This document shows, piece after piece, positions 7,639 to 14,918 of a stretch of 19,804 nt of DNA (positions are counted from its first letter, which is position 1; every line of letters starts with the position of its first letter). Source of the stretch: JANNRR01 sp031401675 (GTDB lineage: Bacteria; Pseudomonadota; Alphaproteobacteria; Rhodobacterales; Rhodobacteraceae); the NCBI GenBank assembly GCA_031401675.1, contig JANNRR010000078.1, positions 1 to 19,804 of the forward strand, in the 5' to 3' direction. The notes below the pieces were generated by a model. The model was not told where the DNA came from. It ran no database searches and was given only the letters and a program-made list of their open reading frames with translations. Position numbers and translations under genes: made by a program.

Positions 7639-8709
7639 ATGGACTCCATCAGAAAACTCCGGGTCGGTGTTCTGGGTTGCGGCCCGATCGCCCAGGCCGC
7701 GCATTTCGAAGCCTGCACCAAGGCGCGCAACGCCAGCCTGTACGCCATCTGCGACGTGGCCGATGATCTGCGCAGCCGCATGGCTGCCACCCATGCCCCG
7801 ACCCGCAACTTTGCCGACTATGACGCCATGCTGGCCGACCCCGATCTGGAGGCGGTGATCATCGCCACGTCGGATGGCTTTCACGTCGAGGCCAGCCGCC
7901 GGGCGCTGCTGGCGGGCAAGCATGTGCTGTGCGAAAAGCCGCTGGCCACTTCAGTCGCCGAAGCCGAAAGCCTGCGCGCTGTCATTCAGCAGTCGGGCAA
8001 AGTTCTGCAGGTCGGGCACATGAAACGCTTTGACGCCGGATTGCAGGCGGCAAAGGAATTCGTCAGCGACGGCATCGGCGATCTGGTGGCGCTGAAGGCG
8101 TGGTACTGCGACAGTACGCACCGCTACGCGATGACCGACGCGGTGCAACCGCTGATCGTCACCAGCGCCGACGCCCGCAAACCGTCGGAAAACCCGAAGG
8201 CCGACCTTGAACGCTACTACATGCTGGCGCACGGCAGCCATCTGGTCGACACCGCGCGCTATTTCGCCGGTGATATCGTTGCGGTCGATGCGCGTCTGCT
8301 GCACCGCGCCGGGATGCGTTGCTGGTTCGTCGACGTCGAGTTTGCCAACGGCGTGCTTGGCCATCTGGACCTTACCGTTGCCGTCAGGATGGACTGGCAC
8401 GAGGGCTTTCAGATTTACGGGGAAAACGGCTCAATAGTGGGCAAGACCTACAACCCCTGGTATTTCAAAAGCTCCGAGGTCGATATCTTCCACGAGGCCG
8501 ACGGCTCGACCCGCCGGGTTCTGGGGGCCGACGGGCACTTTTATCGCCGCCAGCTGGAGGGTTTTGCCGATACCATCCTGACAGGCGCAGCGATGCAGGG
8601 CGCGGATATCGACGACGGCATCGCTTCGGTCCGCGCCATGGTTGCGATTGCCCGTTCGGCCCGGGACCGCCGCCCGGTGGCGTTGCGCGACGCCGAGGGG
8701 TCGGTCTGA
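7639..8709 (+). CDS. Gfo/Idh/MocA-family sugar oxidoreductase
   Basis: A 356-residue NAD(P)-dependent sugar dehydrogenase of the Gfo/Idh/MocA family. The Rossmann motif is GVLGCGPIA (10-18), with Ala replacing the last Gly. The family lysine lies in CEKP (Lys100), and a probable catalytic His is in AHGSHLVD (His198 or His201). Members oxidise inositols, aldoses or sugar C3 hydroxyls, reversibly, in the cytoplasm. Length is typical. The start has AGGAAAG 8-9 nt upstream. Its TGA stop shares one base with the ATG of the next gene (TGATG), so the product is probably made in step with the isomerase. Whether it makes a keto-sugar, a keto-inositol or a lactone cannot be told from the sequence. Confidence 0.92.
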   Translation: MDSIRKLRVGVLGCGPIAQAAHFEACTKARNASLYAICDVADDLRSRMAATHAPTRNFADYDAMLADPDLEAVIIATSDGFHVEASRRALLAGKHVLCEKPLATSVAEAESLRAVIQQSGKVLQVGHMKRFDAGLQAAKEFVSDGIGDLVALKAWYCDSTHRYAMTDAVQPLIVTSADARKPSENPKADLERYYMLAHGSHLVDTARYFAGDIVAVDARLLHRAGMRCWFVDVEFANGVLGHLDLTVAVRMDWHEGFQIYGENGSIVGKTYNPWYFKSSEVDIFHEADGSTRRVLGADGHFYRRQLEGFADTILTGAAMQGADIDDGIASVRAMVAIARSARDRRPVALRDAEGSV

Positions 8710-9536
8710 TGCGCCTGGGAATCTTCGCCAAGACCTTTGCCGGAACCGATCCCCTGTCGGTACTCGCGGCGTCGAAAGCGGCGGGTTTTGTCTCGGTACA
8801 ATACAACATGGCCAGTTCCGGGCTGGACGCGATGCCCGATGCGATCACCAAGGCCGAACTGTGCGCCGTCGCAGACGCCGCCCGCAGCACCGGCATCCGG
8901 ATTGCCGCGCTGTCGGGGTCCTACAACATGATCCACCCCGATCCCGCCTACCGCGCCACCGGTCTGCGGCGACTGGCGGTGCTGATCGACGCGGCGGCGG
9001 CAATCGGCGTGCCGATGGTCACGCTGTGCACCGGCAGCCGCGATGGCGCCGACATGTGGCGCGCCCATCCCGACAATGCCAGCCCGCAAGCCTGGCGCGA
9101 CCTGATGGACCAGATGGCGCTGGCCTGCACTCTGGCCGAAGCCCAGGGCATCCGGCTGGGGATCGAGCCGGAACTGGCCAACGTGGTCGACAGTGCCGCC
9201 AGGGCGCGGGCGCTGATCGACAGCCTGGCCAGCCCCAGCCCGGCCATCGTGCTTGACCCCGCCAACCTGTTCGAAGTGGCCAGCCTGCCCGAACAGCGCC
9301 GCATAATCTCCGCCGGGATCGAGCTTCTGGCCGACCGCATCCTGATGGCCCACGCCAAGGACCGCGATCCCACCGGCACTTTTGTCGCCGCCGGGCAGGG
9401 CGTACTCGACTATCCGCATGTCCTGCGGGCGCTGCGGCAAGCGGGCTTCACCGGTGATCTGGTGACGCACGGGTTGACCGAGGCCGAGGTGCCGCAGGTC
9501 GCTGCGTTCTTGCAGCGGCATCTGGCGGCATTGTGA
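8709..9536 (+). CDS. Sugar phosphate isomerase/epimerase family (xylose isomerase-like TIM barrel)
   Basis: A 275-residue single-domain TIM barrel of the AP-endonuclease-2/xylose-isomerase-like superfamily, which holds many sugar epimerases, isomerases, inosose dehydratases and 3-keto-glycoside-acting enzymes. Likely metal ligands are Glu153 in IEPE, Asp183 in LDPAN, His215 in MAHAKD and a C-terminal Glu in HGLTEAE. The GQGVLDYPHVL segment (229-239) is typical of the inosose dehydratase/hydroxypyruvate isomerase-like branch. The longer in-frame reading back to 8319 is only an extension inside the oxidoreductase gene; ATG 8709 overlaps the upstream stop by one base. Pairing with a Gfo/Idh/MocA enzyme is a recurrent arrangement in carbohydrate loci and suggests they act on consecutive intermediates. 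Confidence 0.88.
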   Translation: MRLGIFAKTFAGTDPLSVLAASKAAGFVSVQYNMASSGLDAMPDAITKAELCAVADAARSTGIRIAALSGSYNMIHPDPAYRATGLRRLAVLIDAAAAIGVPMVTLCTGSRDGADMWRAHPDNASPQAWRDLMDQMALACTLAEAQGIRLGIEPELANVVDSAARARALIDSLASPSPAIVLDPANLFEVASLPEQRRIISAGIELLADRILMAHAKDRDPTGTFVAAGQGVLDYPHVLRALRQAGFTGDLVTHGLTEAEVPQVAAFLQRHLAAL

Positions 9537-10345
9537 GCGAACGGCACATCCTAGAACGTGACGGGCTGGCGCTCGTTTGGCATGATCGCGGCGGCCCCGG
9601 CCCGCCGTTCCTGTTCCAGCACGGTCTCGGCGGCGACGCTGCCCAGACAGCGGCGATGGTTCCCGACACCCCGGCGCTGCGGCTGATCACCCTGGAATGC
9701 CGGGGGCATGGCGGGTCCGAGGCGGGCGACAGTTTCGGTATCGTCACATTTGCCGATGACCTGATTGCCCTGATCGAGGCGCAGCACCTTGGCCCTGCCC
9801 TGATCGGCGGCCTTTCGATGGGGGCGGCGATAGCCTGTCGCGTCGCCGTGCGCCGCCCCGATCTGGTGCGCGGCCTGATCCTGTTGCGCCCGGCCTGGGT
9901 TGCCGACGCCGCCCCGCCCAACATGGCCGCCAATGCCGAGGTCGGAGGGCTGTTGCAGCACCTGCCCGCCGCCGAAGCCAAGGCTGCCTTTCTCGCCAGC
10001 CCAACCGCGGCCCTGCTGGCCCGGGAGGCTCCCGACAATCTGGCCTCGCTGACCGGGTTTTTCGACCGGCATCCGCAATCGGTCACCGCCGCGCTGCTGG
10101 CCGCGATTTCAGCCGATGGCCCCGGCATCACCCGCGCCGACCTGTGCGGTCTTTCGCTGCCAAGCCTGATCTGCGGCACCGACGCCGACCTGATCCATCC
10201 CTTTGCCCATGCCCGGACGCTCGCGGCCCTGATCCCCCGTGCCGACCTGCGCCGGTTGCCGCCGAAAGGCCACGACCGCATTGCCCATACCGCCGCCTTT
10301 CAATCCGCGCTGAACGCTTTCCTGCAGGAGCTGCCCGATGCCTGA
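9533..10345 (+). CDS. Alpha/beta-fold hydrolase
   Basis: A 270-residue alpha/beta hydrolase with a complete triad: nucleophile Ser95 in GGLSMG, an acid in CGTDAD (Asp217 or Asp219) and His247 in KGHD. The oxyanion-hole segment is FQHGLGG (28-34). It has no signal peptide, so it is cytoplasmic. It starts with GTG at 9533, overlapping the isomerase stop by 4 nt (GTGA), and overlaps the epimerase gene by 8 nt at its own end, so it is firmly part of the pathway operon. Possible roles are lactone hydrolysis or ester removal from the imported substrate; resemblance to 3-oxoadipate enol-lactonase-type hydrolases makes a lactonase reasonable. The substrate is not determined. Confidence 0.88.
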   Translation: MSERHILERDGLALVWHDRGGPGPPFLFQHGLGGDAAQTAAMVPDTPALRLITLECRGHGGSEAGDSFGIVTFADDLIALIEAQHLGPALIGGLSMGAAIACRVAVRRPDLVRGLILLRPAWVADAAPPNMAANAEVGGLLQHLPAAEAKAAFLASPTAALLAREAPDNLASLTGFFDRHPQSVTAALLAAISADGPGITRADLCGLSLPSLICGTDADLIHPFAHARTLAALIPRADLRRLPPKGHDRIAHTAAFQSALNAFLQELPDA

Positions 10346-11030
10346 CCCCGCCGCCGACTGGTTGACCCGATTGCCGCGCACCCGCCTGATCGCCGAGTTC
10401 TCGGTCTGGTCGGCCAACCTTGTGCGCCTGGCCGATGATATCGCCCGGATCGAGCCCTTTGCAGATATCCTGCATATTGATGTGGCCGACGGCATCTTTG
10501 CCCCGGCTTTCCTGTTCTTTCCCGATCTGGTCGCCGCCATCCGCCCGCTGACCGCGAAACCCATCCATGTGCATCTGATGGTCGATGATGCCGTGCTGCT
10601 GGCGCAGGTCGCGCAGTTTGCCGAAGCCGGGGCCGATCTGATCAGCGTCCATGCCGAAAACGCGCAAGCAGGCCCGGCGCTGGCCGCCATCCGGTCGCTG
10701 GGTCTGGCCGCCGGGCTGGTGCTGCGCGTCGAAACGCCGGTGGCCAGCGCCGCGCCGCATCTGGGCGGGCTGGATTTCCTAACCCTGCTCGGCACCGCCA
10801 TCGGCGTCAAGGGTCAGGGGCTCAACCCTGCCGCCGGTTACCGGCTTGCCCAGGCCGGATCGCTGATCGCCGGGGCCGGTCGCCGCGTCGTTCTGGCGGC
10901 GGACGGCGGCATCCGCGATACCACGGTGCCGCTGCTGCGCGCCGCCGGGGCGCAAACCGTTGTGCTGGGTTCACTGGCCTTTGGCGCGGGCGATCTGGCG
11001 GCCCGCATGGCCTGGCTGCGGGCGCTCTGA
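10338..11030 (+). CDS. Ribulose-phosphate 3-epimerase-like protein
   Basis: A 230-residue TIM barrel of the ribulose-phosphate/allulose-phosphate 3-epimerase family. The metal ligands are all present: His46 and Asp48 in HIDVADG, His79 in HVHLM and Asp189 in AADGGI; Asp48 and Asp189 would be the acid/base pair. The loop after strand six differs: canonical enzymes have a VNPGFGGQ-like sequence, but here it is LGTAIGVKGQ (151-160). A GS pair near 211 could still bind phosphate. This divergence argues against housekeeping Rpe and for a pathway-specific ketose-phosphate epimerase. It is the last gene of the operon, starting inside the hydrolase gene, and a G/C-rich hairpin follows about 100 nt downstream. 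Confidence 0.85.
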   Translation: MPDPAADWLTRLPRTRLIAEFSVWSANLVRLADDIARIEPFADILHIDVADGIFAPAFLFFPDLVAAIRPLTAKPIHVHLMVDDAVLLAQVAQFAEAGADLISVHAENAQAGPALAAIRSLGLAAGLVLRVETPVASAAPHLGGLDFLTLLGTAIGVKGQGLNPAAGYRLAQAGSLIAGAGRRVVLAADGGIRDTTVPLLRAAGAQTVVLGSLAFGAGDLAARMAWLRAL

Positions 11031-11121
11031 GCCAGGAAGTGAAGATGTCTGACGGAGCCACCGCACTAGTCATCTCCACACACTTTGAAAAAACCTCGCT
11101 TCACTCTGTTGCAAATATCCT

Positions 11122-11150
11122 GCGGGGGTGCGGGGGTGCAAAACCCCCGC
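11122..11150. terminator. G/C-rich hairpin with duplicated arm between convergent genes
   Basis: GCGGGGGT occurs twice in tandem (11122-11129 and 11130-11137), and the second copy pairs perfectly with ACCCCCGC (11143-11150) across a 5-nt loop, an 8-bp stem. It sits between the convergent epimerase and YceI-OmpA genes, so it probably stops transcription from both sides. There is no T-run on either strand, so factor-independent action is uncertain. Confidence 0.6.
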
Positions 11151-11197
11151 TGGCCTCAGCGCAGCAGGAAGCCGGTTCCACCAGATCGCATCCCGAC

Positions 11198-12274
11198 CTA
11201 CTTCACGACGGTAAACTCGATCCGCCGGTTGCGGCCCTTGCCCTCGGGTGTCGCATTGTCGGCCACCGGCCGCGCCTCGCCGTAGCCCGCCACCTGCATC
11301 CGTGCCGCATCGATCCCGCCGTCGCTCAGATAACGCGCCACTGCCGCCGCCCTTGCTTCCGACAGCCGCTGGTTGGCACTATCGCCGCCGTCACTGTCGG
11401 TATGGCCCGCCACCTCGATCACCAGATCCGGGCAGCGCTGCACGATCGCCACCACCGAATCCAGCAGCGGCCGGCTTTCGTCATCCAGCCGCGCGCTGCC
11501 GGGGCGGAAATAGATGTTGCCGGTGCGCGACAAGATCTCGAACCGCCCGACGCAGGCCTCCAGCGAGAAATCGCCCGCCACTTCCAGGGCCGCGCTCGCA
11601 GGCTCAGCCGGGACCACCGGGGCCGGGGTCGCCGCCGAAGTGCCGCGCCGGGCGAACAGGAAATCGAACGTCACTGTTGCCGACGGGATGATGACCACAT
11701 TCGCCGCCGCCTCCAGCCGGGCGATCCCTTCCTCCAGCCCGAAATCGGCAATCGCGACCGAGATCGGAGCCGACGAGGCCACCGAAACCAGATCGTCGCT
11801 CAACAGCGTCACCGCCACCTCGGCCTCGGCGGTTTTCACGACACCGTGCAGATCCAGCGTGTAGCGGACCGGCACGATCTTGCGCCGCACTGTCGGCAGA
11901 TCGGCGATCAGGCCCGGGTCCAGGCTCAGGCTGATCGTGGCCTCGGGGAACTTGAAGGTTTCAAACAGCATGAACCGCATCCGCACGTTGCGCAGATCGA
12001 TCGATGTATCGACCGAGTCGAGCAGCACCCGCACCCGCGCCTGCCCGTCGGCCTCGATGCCGCCGGTCAGGGTGGCGAACGAGCTTGATTCGACCTTTGT
12101 GGTCTGTTTCACCGATTGAAACCGCAGCGTCGAAGCGCTGGCCTGCAAATCCCAGCCGGTGGCAAACGGGCTGTCCTGCGCCCACCCTGCACCCGCAGGC
12201 ACCCCAATCATCAGACCGCTGACAACGACCATCCGGATCAGGCCGAACACCAACGACAGTGCATTGCGGTTCAT
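11198..12274 (-). CDS. Exported YceI-like domain fused to an OmpA-like peptidoglycan-binding domain
   Basis: A 358-residue exported protein. A signal peptide covers about residues 1-33 (ending WAQ). Residues about 40-207 look like a YceI domain: WDLQASASTLRF, a DSVDTSIDLRN segment, DLHG near 141 and FGL near 178; YceI proteins are lipocalin-like periplasmic proteins that bind isoprenoid lipids. After an Ala/Pro linker (211-230), residues about 235-358 form an OmpA C-terminal domain with HTDSDG at 291, NQRLSEARA at 301, GYGE at 330 and GRNRR at 347, the peptidoglycan-binding signature. Cys241 and Cys281 may form a disulfide. I chose ATG 12274, which opens the signal peptide behind a G-run; in-frame codons upstream to 12421 are probably untranslated. 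It is divergent from the caspase-like gene. Confidence 0.85.
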   Translation of the reverse strand: MNRNALSLVFGLIRMVVVSGLMIGVPAGAGWAQDSPFATGWDLQASASTLRFQSVKQTTKVESSSFATLTGGIEADGQARVRVLLDSVDTSIDLRNVRMRFMLFETFKFPEATISLSLDPGLIADLPTVRRKIVPVRYTLDLHGVVKTAEAEVAVTLLSDDLVSVASSAPISVAIADFGLEEGIARLEAAANVVIIPSATVTFDFLFARRGTSAATPAPVVPAEPASAALEVAGDFSLEACVGRFEILSRTGNIYFRPGSARLDDESRPLLDSVVAIVQRCPDLVIEVAGHTDSDGGDSANQRLSEARAAAVARYLSDGGIDAARMQVAGYGEARPVADNATPEGKGRNRRIEFTVVK

Positions 12275-12379
12275 AACGGACCCCCCCCGGGGTTGGCGCG
12301 GACCGGCGCGAATGTATCGCATCCGGCAATGGTCAAAGAGTTGCAGTGCCGGGCTGCGAAGGCAAGCAGGGAAACCGCC

Positions 12380-12391
12380 CTTTGCGCAAAG
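12380..12391. promoter_or_regulatory. Perfect 12-bp palindrome in the YceI-OmpA/caspase divergent region
   Basis: CTTTGCGCAAAG is a perfect palindrome midway between the two divergent genes (start codons at 12274 and 12485) and just upstream of the proposed caspase promoter. It has the size of a dimeric-regulator half-site pair. No regulator gene lies next to it, so its role is a guess. Confidence 0.3.
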
Positions 12392-12415
12392 ATGCCGAAA
12401 ATCCCGCTGACAAGA

Positions 12416-12443
12416 TTGCATTTGCCGGGGCCGGGCCTATCAT
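12416..12443 (+). promoter_or_regulatory. Candidate sigma-70-type promoter of the caspase-like gene
   Basis: TTGCAT (12416-12421) and TATCAT (12438-12443) are separated by 16 nt and would start transcription about 35 nt before the GTG at 12485. This is the best -35/-10 pair I found in the region. GGGGA at 12473-12477 would be the ribosome-binding site. Confidence 0.4.
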
Positions 12444-12484
12444 CCGAAGACCGGGTCAATTCAAGTATTTGCGGGGAACGTTTC

Positions 12485-13849
12485 GTGATCAGATGGCTTG
12501 CGACCCTTGTATTCCTGCTCTGCGCCCAATCGGCTGCGGCCCAATCGGGCGCGGCCCAATCGGCCACGGCCCAGACAGATCAACGCATTGCCCTGGTCGT
12601 CGGCAACGGGGCCTACAGGTCGGTCTCGGCGCTCGACAATCCGGTTTCGGATGCCCGGCTGATCGCCGGGACGCTGGTCGCCCTTGGGTTCAAGGTGACG
12701 CTGATCACCGATGCAACCCAGCCGGAAATGTCGGCGGCGATCGGGGCCTTCGGCAAGGCGCTGCGCGCGGCCGGGCCGGAGGCGACCGGGCTGTTCTACT
12801 ATGCCGGGCACGGGGTGCAGTCGTTCAAGACCAACTATATCCTGCCGGTCGATGTGGCCCTGACCGATCCGGCCGATCTGGCGCTGGTCGCGGTCGAGGC
12901 GGAATCGGTTTTGCGCCAGATGTTTTCGGCGCGCAACCGCACCAACATCGTGATTCTGGACGCTTGCCGCAATAATCCGTTCCAGAACGTTCCCGATCTG
13001 GGCGATGCCGGACTGGCCGAAATGAAGGCGCCGACTGGCACCTTTCTGGCCTATGCCACCGAACCCGGTGCCGTGGCACAGGACGGGGCAGCGGGCAACA
13101 GCCCGTTCACCGCCGCACTGGCGCAGGAAATGCAGGTTGCCGGGTTGCCCGTCGAACAGATGTTCAAACAGGTCCGGGTCCGGGTGATACAGGCGACAAA
13201 CGGCGCGCAGACGCCCTGGGACACCTCGTCGCTGACCGCCGACTTTTCGTTCAACCCGGCGGTCGTGCCCACGGCCGACGAGGTGGCGGCGCGCCAGCTG
13301 TGGGAATCGGTGGCCGCGCAAAATGATCCGGTGCAGATCATGCTGTTCCTGCGCGCCTATCCCGCCAGCGCCTACGAGGTGGAAGCCCGCGCGCTTCTGG
13401 ACGCGCTGATGAAGGCAGAGGCTCTTGCTGCCACCGCCCCGGCTGACCCGCCGCCTGTAGACCCGCCACCTGCCGAAACAGCGCTGGAACAACCGGAACC
13501 CGAGGTCGTGCCGGGCGTTGCAGCCACAGCCGAACCACCTCCTCAGGCGGCCATGGCAGGTGTGCGCTTTGACCAGCCGCTGACCGGACTGGACGCCGGC
13601 CTCGACGGCAATTCCATTGAAAAGCTGCTGGGCCTGACCCCGCTCTATTCTCCGATCGAGGGGTTGGATGACAGTGTCTGGAAAGACAAGCCCTGCACCG
13701 AATGCCATCTGTGGACGCGCGAGGCGCTGTGCGTTCAGGCCGGAACCTACCTGCAGGCCAACGCCGACCGCGCCCTGTCCAAGGCTCACCCGTTCGGCGG
13801 CAATTTCAAACTGGCGCTGCGCAGCTGGGCCGAGGCCGGCTGTCAATAG
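12485..13849 (+). CDS. Exported caspase-like (peptidase C14) protein with C-terminal CxxCH motif
   Basis: A 454-residue protein with a signal peptide (residues 1 to about 20) and a caspase p20-like domain over about 33-255. The catalytic dyad is His109 in YYAGHG and Cys161 in LDACRNNPF, and the domain opens with RIALVVGNGAY as usual. A linker of about 70 residues follows, rich in Pro, Ala and Glu (about 315-360), then a C-terminal region containing CTECH (404-408), a CxxCH sequence that could bind haem c or metal, plus Cys416 and Cys453. The long in-frame extension back to 12116 is rejected: GTG 12485 has GGGGA at 7 nt and starts the signal peptide. Bacterial C14 proteins cleave after Arg/Lys or Asp; an exported one would act in the periplasm or outside. 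It is divergent from the YceI-OmpA gene. Confidence 0.87.
   Translation: MIRWLATLVFLLCAQSAAAQSGAAQSATAQTDQRIALVVGNGAYRSVSALDNPVSDARLIAGTLVALGFKVTLITDATQPEMSAAIGAFGKALRAAGPEATGLFYYAGHGVQSFKTNYILPVDVALTDPADLALVAVEAESVLRQMFSARNRTNIVILDACRNNPFQNVPDLGDAGLAEMKAPTGTFLAYATEPGAVAQDGAAGNSPFTAALAQEMQVAGLPVEQMFKQVRVRVIQATNGAQTPWDTSSLTADFSFNPAVVPTADEVAARQLWESVAAQNDPVQIMLFLRAYPASAYEVEARALLDALMKAEALAATAPADPPPVDPPPAETALEQPEPEVVPGVAATAEPPPQAAMAGVRFDQPLTGLDAGLDGNSIEKLLGLTPLYSPIEGLDDSVWKDKPCTECHLWTREALCVQAGTYLQANADRALSKAHPFGGNFKLALRSWAEAGCQ
12524..12577 (+). repeat. 15-bp coding tandem repeat at the caspase signal-peptide cleavage site
   Basis: Three 15-bp units (12524-12538, 12539-12553, 12554-12568) and a partial fourth share gcccaatcgg and encode AQSAA, AQSGA, AQSAT, AQ (residues 14-30). 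They span the predicted signal-peptidase site and supply several A-x-A-type cleavage options. Confidence 0.75.
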
Positions 13850-14134
13850 GGCCCGAGCCGGGGTAGCCGGTCTGAACGTGCACCTGACCGCTGGGCGGTT
13901 CCTGGGAGCGGGGTGCGCATGGGTGGAGTCGCTTCTTCATCGCCACGCGCTCCGCTATCCGACGCAATGCACTCGGGCCGATCAGTTGGTCGTCCAGTGG
14001 ACGGACAACCGGCCGTTGCTTGGAAGTGCAAGCCGGAAAGCAAGAGGGGTTGGGCGTGGTGCTGAAATAGGGAAATCAGATCCGACAAGTCAAGCGACAG
14101 CAAATCGGTGTTTCCAGAAAAAGTCGTCGGCGCT
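13850..14134. other. Non-coding gap between convergent genes with a hairpin at 13985-14009
   Basis: This 285-bp gap separates the convergent caspase-like and SDR genes, and I see no credible gene in it. It holds a hairpin: CGTCC/GGACG with loop AGT (13991-14003), flanked by GTTG/CAAC (13985-13988 and 14006-14009) across a 2x2 internal loop. It may serve as a terminator for either gene, although no T-run follows. Confidence 0.4.
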
Positions 14135-14908
14135 CTAACCCACACCCCCGGCCACCGACTGTTCCTGATCGATCAAGGCGCCGGTCATCGGGCTGGATGC
14201 GTCCGACAGCAGGAATACCGCCAGGCGCGCCACATCAAGCGGCACCAGCAGCCGCCCGAACGGCAGTGACGCCTCGGCCTGCGCCAGCCAGCCCGGGCCA
14301 TGGCCCAGAGTCTCGGCCTGCATCTGGCGTTCGGCGGGCGTGTCGGTCCAGCCCAGGGCGATGCCGTTGATCCTGATCCTATCAAAACGGTGATGCTGCG
14401 CCGCGTTCCGCGTCACCAGCGCCAGTGCCGCTTTTGACGCAGAATAGACCGTCAGGTCGCGGGCACCGCCGTGAATGTTCATGCTCAGAATATTGACGAT
14501 CTCGCCGCCGACCCCGCGCGCTTTCAGATGCGCGACATGGCGCTGCATCAGAAAAAACGGCGCTTCGGCGTTGACCCGGAACAATCTGGCCCAAAGCGCG
14601 TGATCCGCATCCTCCAGCGACCCGCGCGTCGTCAGTGCCGCCGCGTTCACCAGCGCATCCACCCGGCCAAACGCGGCAAGTGCGCTGTCATAGATCAGAT
14701 CCTCTGCCCCCGGCACTTCCAGATCGGCCGCGACGAACGCGGCCCGCACCGCCAGTTCCTTCACCACCGCCGCCCCGCGTTCGGCGTCGCGGCCACTGAT
14801 CACCACCGCCCCGGCCCCGCTTTCGGCGCACAGGGCGGCGATCGCCTGCCCGACGCCCTGCGTGGCCCCTGTTACCAGTACAACCTTGCCGGCCAGCCCT
14901 ACGTCCAT
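14135..14908 (-). CDS. Short-chain dehydrogenase/reductase (SDR)
   Basis: A 257-residue classical SDR with the cofactor motif TGATQGVG (13-20) and catalytic Ser142, Tyr155 and Lys159 (YSASK), plus Asn113. The usual NNAG is NAAA here (88-91), a tolerated variant. It would oxidise or reduce a sugar or polyol hydroxyl using NAD(P) in the cytoplasm. The gene starts 10 nt after the LacI-family gene ends, so they are co-transcribed and divergent from the second ABC operon. This suggests the SDR acts on the sugar that operon imports. The substrate is unknown. Confidence 0.92.
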   Translation of the reverse strand: MDVGLAGKVVLVTGATQGVGQAIAALCAESGAGAVVISGRDAERGAAVVKELAVRAAFVAADLEVPGAEDLIYDSALAAFGRVDALVNAAALTTRGSLEDADHALWARLFRVNAEAPFFLMQRHVAHLKARGVGGEIVNILSMNIHGGARDLTVYSASKAALALVTRNAAQHHRFDRIRINGIALGWTDTPAERQMQAETLGHGPGWLAQAEASLPFGRLLVPLDVARLAVFLLSDASSPMTGALIDQEQSVAGGVG

Positions 14909-14918
14909 CGGGGTCCCC

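Noticed and set aside
8319..8708. In-frame extension of the isomerase gene back to 8319
   Set aside because: It lies within the oxidoreductase coding region, translates to an Arg-rich sequence, and ATG 8709 begins the TIM barrel exactly at the upstream stop.
12116..12484. In-frame extension of the caspase-like gene back to 12116
   Set aside because: It would bury the signal peptide and run through the divergent promoter region and into the YceI-OmpA gene. GTG 12485 has a ribosome-binding site and opens the signal peptide.
13668..14138. A 156-residue plus-strand frame running from the caspase gene end into the intergenic gap
   Set aside because: It starts out of frame inside the caspase gene, has no ribosome-binding site and shows no recognisable domain.
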